Notes under the pieces: generated by a model
Databases searched by the model: none
Seen by the model: only the letters and a program-made list of their open reading frames with translations
What the model was told of the DNA's origin: nothing
Shown here: one piece after another, positions 23,608 through 33,045 of the stretch
Numbering within the stretch: the first letter of the stretch is position 1
Layout of the letters: every line of letters begins with the position of its first letter
Translations under genes and position numbers: made by a program
Assembly: GCA_041390365.1 (NCBI GenBank)
Contig: JAWKQB010000004.1
Span: 46,715-110,714 of the forward strand
Length of the DNA stretch: 64,000 nucleotides
DNA from: Syntrophotaleaceae bacterium
GTDB taxonomy: Bacteria; Desulfobacterota; Desulfuromonadia; Desulfuromonadales; Syntrophotaleaceae
Direction: 5' to 3'

Positions 23608-25482
23608 ATGGAAAATGCGATAAACCTGCTGCTTGTTGAAGATTCCGAGGTTGATGCCCTTCTGGTTTTGCAGGAACTGGAAGATGCCGGTCTTCGCATG
23701 GAGGCCCTTCGTGTAACCGAAGAATCCGAACTCGCCCAGGCCCTCAAGGACAGGGAATGGTCCATCGTCCTGGGCGATTATTCCCTCCCGGGCTTCAGCG
23801 GTATGGCGGCACTGGCTATGGTCCACGCACACGATCCCCATCTTCCTTTCATCATGGTGTCCGGGGTTCGGGGGGAGGAGTTCGCGGTCGAGGCGATGCG
23901 GGCGGGGGCGGGTGATTTCATCACCAAAGACAATCTTTCGCGGCTGGCGCCGGCCATCCGGCGCGAACTCGCGAGTCGCGAGGAGCGGCGGGCACGCCGC
24001 AAGGCCGAGGAGGAAAGGGAGAGAAGCGAAAGACGCTTCAGGCACCTGGCCGATTCCATGCCGCAACTGGTCTGGACCGCGGATGCGGAAGGCAGGGTCG
24101 ATTACTACAACCGCAAGCGGGAAGATTTTGTCGGGTTTTCCCGAAATGCCGAAGGGCACTGGTTCTGGACACCGGTGCTGCATCCCCAGGACCTTAAACC
24201 CACTCTGAAAGCCTGGAGCCAGGCGGTTGAGAAGGGCAGCGCATACCAGGTGGCACACCGCATCAAGTGCACCGATGGTTCCTTTCGCTGGCATCTGAGC
24301 CGCGCCACACCGGTTCGGGACCAGCAGGGCAGGGTCGTCAAATGGTACGGTACCGCCACCGATATCCATGATCTCAAACAGGTGGAGGCCGAACGGGAAA
24401 GGCTGCTGGCGGAGCTGGATGCCACCTTCTACAGCATGCCCAACGCTGTCCTGACCTATGACGCCCGGGGCAGAATCCGGCGGATGAATCCGGCCGCCGA
24501 ACAGTTGCTTCACTATACAGGAGAGATGAAGGACTGGCCCATGCTCAAGCGCAAGGCGACCCTGCGCCCGGAAACGCCTGATGGTCAGCCCTATCCCCTG
24601 AAAAACCATCCCGCCTTCCGGGCGCTTAACGGAGAAACGACGATGTCCGAGGTCCTGGTCTATCATCCAGCCGGATTCGCCCAGCCTCTTTGGGTTGCCG
24701 TCAGCGCCTCTCCGATCCTCACCGCTCAGGGAATTATCCTCGGCGCCGTCTCGACCGTGACCGATATTACTCCCCTGCACGAGCTGCAGAGGGAGCGTGA
24801 AATTTATGTCCATACCATTTCCCATGATCTGCGCACCCCTCTCACCGTCATTCACGGCTATGCCCAGCTGCTTGAAGCTCACTGCCGGGACCCGGAATCG
24901 CGGATGCATGTGGAGGCGATACTCAAGGGGGTGGATAATATGGCGAAAATGATTGAAAACCTGGTGGAGGCCGCCCGACTGGAAGGGGGGAAAATCGTCC
25001 TGGACAGAATTCCGGTCCGGGTGGATCGTTTTCTCCCCGAAATGCTGCGCCAGAATTCCTCGGCTCTGGACATCTCCCGGATCTTCGTCGATGTGCCTGA
25101 GGATCTCCCGCTGGTCAACGCCGATCCTGCAAGGCTCGAGCGAATCCTCATCAACCTGATCACCAACGCCCTCAAATATTCTCCGGATGAGAGCCCGGTG
25201 GATCTATTCGCCCGATCGTCTGAGAGGGAGATTGTTATTTCCGTGCGGGATCGCGGGTATGGCATCGATCCCGAAGATCTCCCGCATATCTTCGAAAGAT
25301 TCCACCGCTCCCGAAATGGCCAGTCTGCCGGCAGCGTAGGATTGGGGCTGTATATTACACGATCTTTGGTGGAGGCGCACGGCGGCCGGATCTGGGTGGA
25401 CAGCAGACGGGAGGTCGGATCGACTTTTTCCTTTACCCTTCCGACCGCCTCCGACAATAGTCATGAAAGACCTTCACTGTAA
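23608..25482 (+). CDS. Response regulator-PAS-PAS hybrid histidine kinase
   Basis: The start at 23608 (MENAINLLLVEDSEVDA) puts the receiver domain at the N-terminus as in relatives; TTG at 23566 and ATG at 23593 are possible but no start has a clear ribosome site. Domains in order: receiver (LLVEDSEVDA, phospho-Asp in GDYSLPG, Lys in FITKDN), a coiled linker, a PAS/PAC pair (residues ~140-255), a second PAS, HisKA with HTISHDLRTPLTV, and a HATPase with NLITNALKYS, DRGYGIDPEDL and GLGLYITRSL. There is no membrane segment, so it is a cytosolic kinase. It overlaps the next kinase by one base (TAATG). Confidence 0.88.
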   Translation: MENAINLLLVEDSEVDALLVLQELEDAGLRMEALRVTEESELAQALKDREWSIVLGDYSLPGFSGMAALAMVHAHDPHLPFIMVSGVRGEEFAVEAMRAGAGDFITKDNLSRLAPAIRRELASREERRARRKAEEERERSERRFRHLADSMPQLVWTADAEGRVDYYNRKREDFVGFSRNAEGHWFWTPVLHPQDLKPTLKAWSQAVEKGSAYQVAHRIKCTDGSFRWHLSRATPVRDQQGRVVKWYGTATDIHDLKQVEAERERLLAELDATFYSMPNAVLTYDARGRIRRMNPAAEQLLHYTGEMKDWPMLKRKATLRPETPDGQPYPLKNHPAFRALNGETTMSEVLVYHPAGFAQPLWVAVSASPILTAQGIILGAVSTVTDITPLHELQREREIYVHTISHDLRTPLTVIHGYAQLLEAHCRDPESRMHVEAILKGVDNMAKMIENLVEAARLEGGKIVLDRIPVRVDRFLPEMLRQNSSALDISRIFVDVPEDLPLVNADPARLERILINLITNALKYSPDESPVDLFARSSEREIVISVRDRGYGIDPEDLPHIFERFHRSRNGQSAGSVGLGLYITRSLVEAHGGRIWVDSRREVGSTFSFTLPTASDNSHERPSL

Positions 25483-27785
25483 TGGATGTGACAGATAAGC
25501 CAGGCAAACAGGGACAAGGAAAAGAGATGTTTTTGGGAGGCGGCCCCTACAAAAAAACAATGCATCTTCTGCCCAGGGGTATCCGGGGTCGCCTGTATCT
25601 TCTGATCGCTCTTGTCCTGGTGCCCATGCTGCTGCTTCTGGTGCTGATGTATGTCGGGACCTATCAGAACCGCCGGGCTGCGGCGATCCAAACCGAACTG
25701 GAGGTGGCCCAGGGCATCGCAACCACCTTCGCGGCCAAGGTGGAGGATATTCACCGGCAGAGCCTGGCCGTGGGCGATGCCATTCTGACCCTGTCCCCTT
25801 ACACCGAGTCCAAAGCGAGGCGGATTCTCGCTTTCAATGCCAATCAGTATCGTGTCATGCGGAATCTGTGCTGGGTCAGTCCCGCCGGTAAAGTCATGGT
25901 TTCCAGCGATCCCGCACTGGTGGGCCGGGACTTGACCGGAAAGTCCTATTTTCAAAAAATACGGGCCGGCAACAGTTGGGCCGTCGGCGACCTGGAACGC
26001 CTGGAACAGGAAAAGTCCGACTGGGGATTCGCCATCGCCAGTGCCGTTCGTACCGCTTTGGGTCTCAGATGGGTGGTCGTGGCGGTCATCGATCCGACAT
26101 TTCTGGATGAAGCCGTTTTTCAACAGCGCCTCGCTGGAGGAGCTTATACCCTTTTCGATAACCAGGGGGTTCTCGTCTTCAGAAGCGGGACGAACGGCAC
26201 CCAGGCCAACGGATTTACCTGGGGGGAACGGTTGCGCTGGCGGGAGACGGATGCGCTTTTGATCCGTGCCCTGAGAGGGGATCAGTCGCAGGCGGGAGAA
26301 GTGGGTCTCGAGGTCCCGGGGGGGAATTGGCTCGCCGCCCGGGTGCCGGTCAGGGGGATCGGGTGGATCGCCGGGTCGGCCCGTCCTTCGGAGATGGTCA
26401 TCGCCCCCTTGCGGCAGCGCCTGGTCCGCGATGCCGGCCTGGCCTTACTGATCACATCAGGCGCCATTCTGCTGGCCTGGCATCTGTCCCGGACCATTTC
26501 CGGGCCGATCCTTCGACTGGAGCGGGATGCCCGGGCGATGGGGGCCGGGAAGATCCCCCGGCAGGATGACTTTGAAGCGTCCACTGAGGTGCGGCAATTG
26601 CGGCAAACCGTGGCGGGCATGGCAGGCGAGCTGCTGGGGAGGGCCGCGGCCCTGAGGGCAAGCGAGGAGAAGTTCCGCGCCATCTTTGAGCAGGCGGGGG
26701 TGGGTATCGGTCGGGTGAACTTTGACGATGCCCGCTGGATCGATGTGAACGACGCCTTTTGTGCCATGCTGGGCTATTCGGCAGAGGAGATGCGCCTCAC
26801 GCCCTGGCCGCAGATCACCCACCCCGATGACGTCGATCTCGACCTGATCCCTTTCAAGAGAATGGCCGCCGGCGAATTGGACAACTATACCGTGGAGAAA
26901 CGCTTCCTGCATAAAAAGGGGCATTTTGTCTGGGCGCGTTTGACCCTTTCGCTGGTATGGGATGCCGAAGGCCGTCCCGATTATGAAATCGCCGTCATCG
27001 AGGATATTTCGGAACGGAAACAGGCCGAGGAAGAGCTGCACCGGCTCAACCTCGAACTCGAACAGCGGGTTCAGGAGAGAACCGCCGCGCTGATGGCCGT
27101 CAACCAGGAACTGGAGGCCTTCACCTATACGGTTTCCCACGATCTGCGGGCTCCCTTGCGCCACATCACCAGCTTCGTGGACCTGATGATGAATCGATAT
27201 GGAAAATCCCTGGATGAGACAGGCAACCGGTATATCCGGATCATCGGCGATGCGGGGCGCAGGATGTCCTCGCTGATCGATGACCTGCTCACATTTTCCC
27301 GTATCGGCAGGGCGTCGCTCGACAAGCGGAAAATCAGTCTGAAGACCTTAGTCAGGGAGGTTTGCAAGGAGTTGACTTATGAGGTGGAAGGGAGAAAAAT
27401 CGAATGGAGGATAGAGGAACTGCCGCAGGTTGAGGCCGATCCGGTGCTGTTGCGGAACGTGATCACCAACCTGGTTGCCAATGCCCTGAAATATACCCGG
27501 CACCGGAACCCTGCCAGGATCGAGATCGGCTGCAGTGAGTCAACAGACGAAATCGTCTGCTTCGTGAAGGACAACGGCGCAGGCTTCGACATGCGTTTTG
27601 CGGACAAGCTCTTCGGTGTCTTTCAGCGGCTTCACCCTCAGGAAGAGTTCGAGGGAACCGGCATAGGACTGGCGAGCGTCCGGCGCATCATTCAGCGCCA
27701 TGGCGGGCGGGCCTGGGCCGAAGGAGAGGTCGACAAGGGGGCCACATTCTATTTCACTCTGCCGAGGGAAGGAAGGGGAACATGA
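25482..27785 (+). CDS. Membrane Cache-HAMP-PAS sensor histidine kinase
   Basis: The 767-residue protein has a first membrane helix (LYLLIALVLVPMLLLLVLMYVG), a periplasmic double-Cache-type sensor to about residue 315 (VSSDPALVGRDLTGKSYFQ is typical), and a second helix (AGLALLITSGAILLAWHL). A HAMP linker, a PAS/PAC domain, a phytochrome-kinase-like HisKA with TYTVSHDLRAPLRH, and a HATPase with NLVANALKYT and GTGIGLASVRRIIQRHGG follow. Its ligand cannot be told. One-base overlap with the preceding hybrid kinase and ATGA overlap with the next response regulator make a tightly coupled three-gene unit. Confidence 0.9.
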   Translation: MDVTDKPGKQGQGKEMFLGGGPYKKTMHLLPRGIRGRLYLLIALVLVPMLLLLVLMYVGTYQNRRAAAIQTELEVAQGIATTFAAKVEDIHRQSLAVGDAILTLSPYTESKARRILAFNANQYRVMRNLCWVSPAGKVMVSSDPALVGRDLTGKSYFQKIRAGNSWAVGDLERLEQEKSDWGFAIASAVRTALGLRWVVVAVIDPTFLDEAVFQQRLAGGAYTLFDNQGVLVFRSGTNGTQANGFTWGERLRWRETDALLIRALRGDQSQAGEVGLEVPGGNWLAARVPVRGIGWIAGSARPSEMVIAPLRQRLVRDAGLALLITSGAILLAWHLSRTISGPILRLERDARAMGAGKIPRQDDFEASTEVRQLRQTVAGMAGELLGRAAALRASEEKFRAIFEQAGVGIGRVNFDDARWIDVNDAFCAMLGYSAEEMRLTPWPQITHPDDVDLDLIPFKRMAAGELDNYTVEKRFLHKKGHFVWARLTLSLVWDAEGRPDYEIAVIEDISERKQAEEELHRLNLELEQRVQERTAALMAVNQELEAFTYTVSHDLRAPLRHITSFVDLMMNRYGKSLDETGNRYIRIIGDAGRRMSSLIDDLLTFSRIGRASLDKRKISLKTLVREVCKELTYEVEGRKIEWRIEELPQVEADPVLLRNVITNLVANALKYTRHRNPARIEIGCSESTDEIVCFVKDNGAGFDMRFADKLFGVFQRLHPQEEFEGTGIGLASVRRIIQRHGGRAWAEGEVDKGATFYFTLPREGRGT

Positions 27786-28237
27786 CCCTGCACAAGCGGA
27801 TTCTGCTGGCCGAGGATGATCCCAACGACGTGGAGCTGACCTTGACGGTGTTCGCCGAGTTCGGCCTGGCCGACAAGCTGGATGTCGTTCGGGATGGGCA
27901 GGAAGCTCTCGACTATCTGTATCGCCGGGGAAGCTGGTCCAACCGACCGGACGGGAACCCTGTGGCTGTCCTGCTCGACCTGAAAATGCCCCGGGTCGAC
28001 GGCCTGGAGGTGTTGCGACAGATCAAGACCGACCCGGTGACGAGGGCGACCCCCGTCATCATGCTGACCTCCTCTCGCGAGGAGCGGGATCTGGTGAAAA
28101 GCTACTGTCTGGGCGTCAACGCCTATGTGGTCAAACCAGCCGGTTTTCAGGATTTTACCAAGGCTATTCGCGAAATAAGCACATTCTGGGTTCTTGTCAA
28201 CGAGGCTCCCGACAGTGGCCAGATATGTCCGGAGTGA
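27782..28237 (+). CDS. Rcp1-type single-domain response regulator
   Basis: The 151-residue protein is a stand-alone receiver: LLAEDDPNDVELT, phospho-Asp in VLLDLKMPRVDG, Thr/Ser in MLTSSREE and Lys in VVKPAGFQDF. The LDYLYRRGSW insert is typical of Rcp1-like regulators that pair with phytochrome-type kinases. It has no DNA-binding or enzyme output, so it may pass phosphate on to another partner. ATGA overlap with the kinase implies that kinase is the phosphodonor. Confidence 0.92.
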   Translation: MTLHKRILLAEDDPNDVELTLTVFAEFGLADKLDVVRDGQEALDYLYRRGSWSNRPDGNPVAVLLDLKMPRVDGLEVLRQIKTDPVTRATPVIMLTSSREERDLVKSYCLGVNAYVVKPAGFQDFTKAIREISTFWVLVNEAPDSGQICPE

Positions 28238-28271
28238 TGGTCTTCTTCCTTAAAGAATGCTGGAGGCTGGT

Positions 28272-28844
28272 ATGAACAGGCAAAAATTTTTTTCCATGCT
28301 TGCCGTCCTTTCGGCGTTGCTCTTTCTCTGGATTTTACCTCCAGCATCCCTGTCCGAAACAGCGGCAGGAGGGGCAATCTCCGGGCAGCGGACCGGTTCC
28401 GATCTTACCCAAGAAGAAGTGCAACAGCTGCTGGAGGAACACAACCGCGTGCGGGCCGAAGTCGGAACGAATCCGGTGTCCTGGTCCCCCTCCGTCGCCG
28501 CCCATGCCCAGGAGTGGGCCGATCATCTTGCCGCCGGTGCCTGCCGGATGAAACATCGGCCGGCAACGGGTCAATGGGCGGGCCCTTACGGGGAAAACCT
28601 GTTCATCGGCACGGCCGGCTATTACGGGGTGGTCGATGCGGCGCGAGGCTGGGAGAGCGAAAAGCGGGATTACGAAGGAGATCCGATCGACCGCTCGAAT
28701 TTTCAGGAGGTCGGGCACTACACCCAGATGGTCTGGTCGGAAACCCGCGAGATCGGCTGCGGCAAGGCCCAATGCGAGGGGAAGGTCATCATCGTCTGCA
28801 ACTACAACCCCCCGGGCAACGTGCTGGGGCAAAAGCCCTATTAA
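28272..28844 (+). CDS. Secreted CAP/SCP-domain protein
   Basis: ATG at 28272 follows GGAGG at 28261. A signal peptide ends near ASLS-ET. The CAP domain has the usual sites: EEHNRVRAEVGTNPVSW, GENLFIGTAG, GHYTQMVWSETREIGCG and VIIVCNYNPPGNVLG, with the conserved His and Glu residues. Four Cys suggest disulfides after export. Bacterial CAP proteins (PR-1-like) are secreted with unclear roles. It follows the signalling cassette by 34 bases and could be its output or only a neighbour. Confidence 0.9.
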   Translation: MNRQKFFSMLAVLSALLFLWILPPASLSETAAGGAISGQRTGSDLTQEEVQQLLEEHNRVRAEVGTNPVSWSPSVAAHAQEWADHLAAGACRMKHRPATGQWAGPYGENLFIGTAGYYGVVDAARGWESEKRDYEGDPIDRSNFQEVGHYTQMVWSETREIGCGKAQCEGKVIIVCNYNPPGNVLGQKPY

Positions 28845-28880
28845 GGGCACCGAAAAAAGGCTTAAAAACCTGAAAAAATC

Positions 28881-28913
28881 AAAAGCATTTACCACAGCAC
28901 AGAGGGCACAGAG
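28881..28913 (+). repeat. Dispersed ACCACA/GCACAGAGGG element, copy 2
   Basis: AAAAG, a short spacer and ACCACAGCACAGAGGGCAC lie in the 212-base gap after the CAP gene. CACAGAGAA here and TTCTCTGTG near 28979 form an inverted pair about 65 bases apart, hinting at the ends of a small palindromic element. Confidence 0.7.
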
Positions 28914-29056
28914 AACGTCAAGCATGCCAAAAAAGCCATCAGGCCATCTGGATTGAATTTGCGTATAACTTAACGGCTTTTCTCTGTGTGCTGGTATATT
29001 GCAGTCAAGTTTTTAGGTTTGGCTCCATTTAAAGTGGTGGTATTTACTGCCTGGTC

Positions 29057-30289
29057 CTATTGATTTTCTTCCCGCAACAGCGTCTCGATCACAGGTTCTC
29101 CCTTCAGCGTTCGATGCACCGGGCACTTCTCGGCGATCTCCAGGAGTCGCCGGCGCTGTTCCTCGGTCAGATCCCCGATCAAATCAAGCTCCCGTTCAAA
29201 GCGGTCGATTTTTCGGCCGGGTTCTTCGCATTCCGCGCAGTCTTCCGCATGAACCTTGCGGTGATCGAGTCGGACCACCGCCGCCTGCAGGGGCCATTTT
29301 TTACGCCGGGCGTACATCTGGACGGTCATGCTGGTGCAGGATCCGAGAGCGGCGAGGAGATAGTCGTAAGGGGAAGGCCCTCGCCCCGTTCCCCCCATCG
29401 ATTCGGGTTCGTCCGCTATCAGGGACTGACCGCGGACGAACATGTCGGTCAGAAAGCCTTCGGTGCCGGTGCGAACGGTGATCCGGTTGTCTGTCACCGG
29501 GGGCGGAGCCGGGGATTCCTGTTCGGTGACGTCGAGGTAGCGTCGGGACCAGGACGCGATCATCCCTCCGGCATAGCGGGAATCCTCCTTGCGGGAGAGC
29601 AGGTGGTCCGCCGGATCGAGGGAGATGAAGCTTTTCGGGTGCCGGGCCGCAAGGTAGATTTCGGCGGCATGGTCGATGCCCACGACCAGATCCCGCGGAG
29701 AATGCATCACCAGAAGGGCCGCATCCAGGCGGCGGATGACGTCCCGCGTGTCCTGCGCCTCGATATCTTCGAGAAACTCCTTTTGAAGGGTAAAGGGACG
29801 GCCGTTGAGCAAAAGGGTCGCTTCCCCCGTGCGTTCGATCTCGTCCCGCGACTCTTCAACCAGTTTGGCGATATGCCCCGGATCACTGGGTGCGGCCAAT
29901 GTCACCACGGCCCTGGTGGTCGCGATTCTTTCGGCGGCATGCAGCACCGCGGTCCCGCCAAGGGAATGGCCGATGAGGATTTTGGGCCCTTCATACCTCT
30001 CCTCCAGAAAGCCGGCAGCCGCCACCAGATCGCTGATCTGGGAGGAAAAGGTCGCTTCGGACAATTCCCCCGCACTTTCGCCATGTCCGGAGAAATCGAA
30101 ACGGAGGACGGCGATGCGCTGTCGGGTCAAGGCGTGGGCGATGTGGGCTGCGGCGGAGATGTGCTTGGTGCAGGTGAAGCAATGGGCAAAGAGGGCGAAG
30201 GCGATCGGCTTTTCGTCCTCGGGCAGGGTCAGGACCGCTGCCAGTCTTTCTCCCCCGGCATTGGAAAATGAAATTTTCTGCACTTTCAT
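29057..30289 (-). CDS. Alpha/beta hydrolase fused to OsmC domain
   Basis: ATG at 30289 follows CAGGAGTTTGCCC; an upstream in-frame ATG lacks this site. Residues 1-~250 are an alpha/beta hydrolase with FAHCFTCTKH, FDFSGHGESAG, nucleophile GHSLGGTAVL and His in DPADHLLS. Residues ~270-410 are OsmC-like with GPSPYDYLLAALGSCTSMTV and CPVHRTLKGEPVIE, holding the two redox Cys of peroxide-reducing OsmC proteins. Fusions of this type are known but their substrate is unclear; cleavage of an ester followed by thiol-peroxide chemistry is a guess. It stands alone in its orientation. Confidence 0.92.
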   Translation of the reverse strand: MKVQKISFSNAGGERLAAVLTLPEDEKPIAFALFAHCFTCTKHISAAAHIAHALTRQRIAVLRFDFSGHGESAGELSEATFSSQISDLVAAAGFLEERYEGPKILIGHSLGGTAVLHAAERIATTRAVVTLAAPSDPGHIAKLVEESRDEIERTGEATLLLNGRPFTLQKEFLEDIEAQDTRDVIRRLDAALLVMHSPRDLVVGIDHAAEIYLAARHPKSFISLDPADHLLSRKEDSRYAGGMIASWSRRYLDVTEQESPAPPPVTDNRITVRTGTEGFLTDMFVRGQSLIADEPESMGGTGRGPSPYDYLLAALGSCTSMTVQMYARRKKWPLQAAVVRLDHRKVHAEDCAECEEPGRKIDRFERELDLIGDLTEEQRRRLLEIAEKCPVHRTLKGEPVIETLLREENQ

Positions 30290-30485
30290 GGGCAAACTCC
30301 TGAAATCTTTAGGGCTCCATCCGAAGAGGTTTCCATTCATTCTAACAAAAATCACCGGAGCCGGAGTTGCGGTTGGCAACAAAGGGATTCATCAGATATC
30401 AGCCGTTGTCATCACCGATCGAGGTGAGATATAAATCTCAAGTATCAGTATCGGAATCACGCGTTGTTGCTGGTTAGGAGGCATT

Positions 30486-30965
30486 GTGCATTCGGTGATC
30501 GAAAAAATTCGTGAAGAAGACAAGCCGCAGGTGATGGCCCTGCTAAAGCAGGTGAACATGCATCACGTGCCATCTCCGGAAATGCCGGAAATCAATTGGG
30601 AAAATTACGTTGTGATCCGCAGGGAGGGCCGTGTGGTGGGGTTTTGCGGCTACAAGATCCTTTCGGACACGGAGGCAAAAACCGAGCTGATGGCCGTGGA
30701 CAAAAGCTGCCGCGGGTTGGGGCTGGGCCTCAAGCTGCAGGCCTTCCGGATGATGGAGATGGCCCGCCGGGGAATCAGGACCCTGACCACCAATTGCGAT
30801 CTGCCGGACAGTATTGCCTGGTACAAAAAGCATTTCGGCTACGAGGAGGTGGGACATCTGAAAAAAGAACATGAATTCGGTTCGCCGGATATCGATTACT
30901 GGACGACCCTCCGCGTCGATCTGGAGAAGTGGGCTCGAACCGGAATGGCCGTGAAAGATGAATAG
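30486..30965 (+). CDS. GNAT-family N-acetyltransferase
   Basis: GTG at 30486 follows TTAGGAGGCAT. The 159-residue protein has the acetyl-CoA binding signature (SCRGLGLGLKLQAFRMMEMAR) and the C-terminal DSIAWYKKHFGYEEVGH motif found in amino-acid or ArgA-like GNATs. It overlaps the BKACE gene by 8 bases and starts a three-gene operon with a PP-loop protein. The acceptor is likely a small amine made or used by the other two enzymes. Confidence 0.88.
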   Translation: MHSVIEKIREEDKPQVMALLKQVNMHHVPSPEMPEINWENYVVIRREGRVVGFCGYKILSDTEAKTELMAVDKSCRGLGLGLKLQAFRMMEMARRGIRTLTTNCDLPDSIAWYKKHFGYEEVGHLKKEHEFGSPDIDYWTTLRVDLEKWARTGMAVKDE

Positions 30966-31845
30966 CGTATACGATTTGGGCATTCCCCATCCCGTCACCC
31001 CTTATCCGAAACTGATCATCAATGCGGCTATTACCGGAATGGTTCCGGGGCGCAAAGATTCACCACACGTTCCCCTTGCGCCGCAGGAGATCGTTGCCGA
31101 TGCCCTGCGCTGCATCCGCGCGGGGGCATCCATCGTTCACCTGCATGCCCGGGATGAGGAGGGGGAGCCCACCTACCGTAAGGAACTGTTTGCCCGGATA
31201 ATTCTCGGCATCCGGGAGCAGTGCCCTGAGGCGATCCTGTGCGTTTCCACCAGCGGGCGTCGGCATAACACTTTCGAGTGCCGCTCCCAGGTGCTGGAAC
31301 TGGAAGGGGAAGCCCGGCCCGACATGGCCAGTCTGACTTTGGGCTCGCTGAATTTCCCCGGTCAGGCTTCCGTAAATACCCCGGAGATGATCGAATCGCT
31401 GGCGCGGAAAATGAAGGAACGGGGGATCGTTCCGGAAATCGAGGTCTTCGAGACGGGAATGATCCATACCGCGAAGGTGCTGATGATGCGGAACGTGCTC
31501 ACGGGACCGTTCTATATGAACATCCTGCTCGGCTCGCTCTTTTCCACCCCGGCCACCCTGTTCGACCTGAGCTGCATGGTCAAGAACCTGCCCCCTGCTG
31601 TACACTGGGCGGCCGCAGGGATCGGGCGCTTTCAACTCACCATGAATGCTGCGGCCATCCTGATGGGCGGACATGTCCGGGTCGGTCTGGAAGACAATCT
31701 CTACTATGACCGGGAGCAACTGGCCACCAACGAGCAGCTCATTCAAAGGGTTGTGCGGCTGAGTGTCGAAATCGGTCGAAAGGTGGCGGAGCCATCCGAG
31801 GCGCGGGCCATGCTCGGCCTGCCGGCGGTTTTTTTGGGGGAGTAG
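30958..31845 (+). CDS. BKACE-family beta-keto acid cleavage enzyme (DUF849)
   Basis: The 295-residue TIM barrel has the family zinc site and core: IINAAITGMVPG at the start, SIVHLHARDEEG, STSGRRHNTFECR, PEIEVFETGMIH and GGHVRVGLEDNLYY. BKACE enzymes (first known as Kce in lysine fermentation) join acetyl-CoA with a beta-keto acid and cleave it to acetoacetate and a CoA product. The substrate varies across the family and cannot be read here. Sandwiched between an acetyltransferase and a PP-loop protein, it may work in reverse or on a non-catabolic substrate. Confidence 0.9.
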   Translation: MNSVYDLGIPHPVTPYPKLIINAAITGMVPGRKDSPHVPLAPQEIVADALRCIRAGASIVHLHARDEEGEPTYRKELFARIILGIREQCPEAILCVSTSGRRHNTFECRSQVLELEGEARPDMASLTLGSLNFPGQASVNTPEMIESLARKMKERGIVPEIEVFETGMIHTAKVLMMRNVLTGPFYMNILLGSLFSTPATLFDLSCMVKNLPPAVHWAAAGIGRFQLTMNAAAILMGGHVRVGLEDNLYYDREQLATNEQLIQRVVRLSVEIGRKVAEPSEARAMLGLPAVFLGE

Positions 31846-33045
31846 ATGGAACAGATTCTGGTCGGCGAGCTTTTTCATGAAGAGACGGAAGCGGGGATTC
31901 ACAGGGTTTCGGCCAGGGTTGGCGCCGAATTGCTCTGGTTCGAATCCTCAAACGCGCAATTGCGGTTGTCTCCGGAAGGTTTTGCCAGCGCACTGCTGAT
32001 TCCGGCCATGAGCCACGGGCGGAATCTGGTTTTCGAAGATCCGCTGTGTCCTGAATGGCTGGCCAACACCGGCAGGATCATGGATTATTTTTCCCGATGG
32101 ATGGGCTGGAAGCCGATCAGAATCGAGTCCCGGTTTTCGGGGGCGCGGCCCGAACCATCGCCAGGGGTACGGAGAGCCCTCTGTTTTTCCGGCGGGGTGG
32201 ACTCTTTTTTTTCGCTGCTGACCTATCCGAAGCCGATCGACACGCTGGTTCTCATCCATGGCTACGATATCTGGCTAAACGACGAAGAGGGCGCCCGGGT
32301 TGTTTTTGAAACCGTGCAGCGGGTCGCTGCCGAAAAGGGATTGCATGCCGCCCTGATCCGGACCAACTACCGAGACCATCCGATTGCCGGGAGGAAGTAC
32401 AGGTTTTCCTATGCAGGGGCCCTGGCAGCGATCGGACATCTTCTGGACGGGGTCGGGGAACTGGTTGTTTCCTCGGGGCTGCCGAGGAGGGAAGCGTCCT
32501 TCAACGGAAGCAACTGCGAAACGGATCCGCTCTGGTCCTCAAAAGTGATGAAGGTCGACCATTACGGGGGGGATTTCACCAAGAACCAGAAAATCAGGGC
32601 GATAGCCGCCAGTCGCCTGGCTCAGCAAAATCTCCGGATCTGTCAGCAGAATTTCTATGGTTCCTTTGAATTGTCCGAAAAATTCCTGAACTGCGGATGC
32701 TGTCAGAAATGCATCCGTACTATGCTTGTGCTCCAGCAGGAGGGTCATTTGGAGGATTTCGCGGTCTTTGCCAACAAGACCGACCTGCCTATGCACCTCG
32801 ACCGCGTCATGAAGGTTCCGCCGGTCTTCATCCCGGCCTTCGACGAGATCCGCAGGGGTGGGGTCGACCGCCAGGCTGAACGGGCGATACGCGCCCTGAA
32901 ACGGCGCAGCAAGCTGTTGAACCGCATGGAATGGGCCGGGCGAAGGGGAGTAAAGGGAGTTTTTCGGGTCATCCGGCTTCTGGATGCCCTTGAGCGAAAA
33001 TTTTTTTGGATTAAACGAATGTTCCTGCTTTCCTCCCGTCACTGA
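31846..33045 (+). CDS. PP-loop ATP pyrophosphatase-like protein of unknown function
   Basis: The 399-residue protein starts directly at the BKACE stop. The PP-loop FSGGVDS (residues 114-120) marks the adenine-nucleotide alpha-hydrolase fold, as in QueC, amidoligases and tRNA thiolases. A Cys cluster CGCCQKC (283-289) could bind zinc or iron-sulfur. The first ~100 residues have no recognised motif, and the C-terminus is very basic. It may activate a carboxylate or amide as an adenylate in the path shared with the GNAT and BKACE. Its stop overlaps the convergent gene by 7 bases. Confidence 0.75.
   Translation: MEQILVGELFHEETEAGIHRVSARVGAELLWFESSNAQLRLSPEGFASALLIPAMSHGRNLVFEDPLCPEWLANTGRIMDYFSRWMGWKPIRIESRFSGARPEPSPGVRRALCFSGGVDSFFSLLTYPKPIDTLVLIHGYDIWLNDEEGARVVFETVQRVAAEKGLHAALIRTNYRDHPIAGRKYRFSYAGALAAIGHLLDGVGELVVSSGLPRREASFNGSNCETDPLWSSKVMKVDHYGGDFTKNQKIRAIAASRLAQQNLRICQQNFYGSFELSEKFLNCGCCQKCIRTMLVLQQEGHLEDFAVFANKTDLPMHLDRVMKVPPVFIPAFDEIRRGGVDRQAERAIRALKRRSKLLNRMEWAGRRGVKGVFRVIRLLDALERKFFWIKRMFLLSSRH

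Noticed and set aside
31938..31955. GGTTCGAATCC resembling a tRNA T-loop
   Set aside because: It is inside the PP-loop gene, encodes WFESS, and no tRNA arms flank it.
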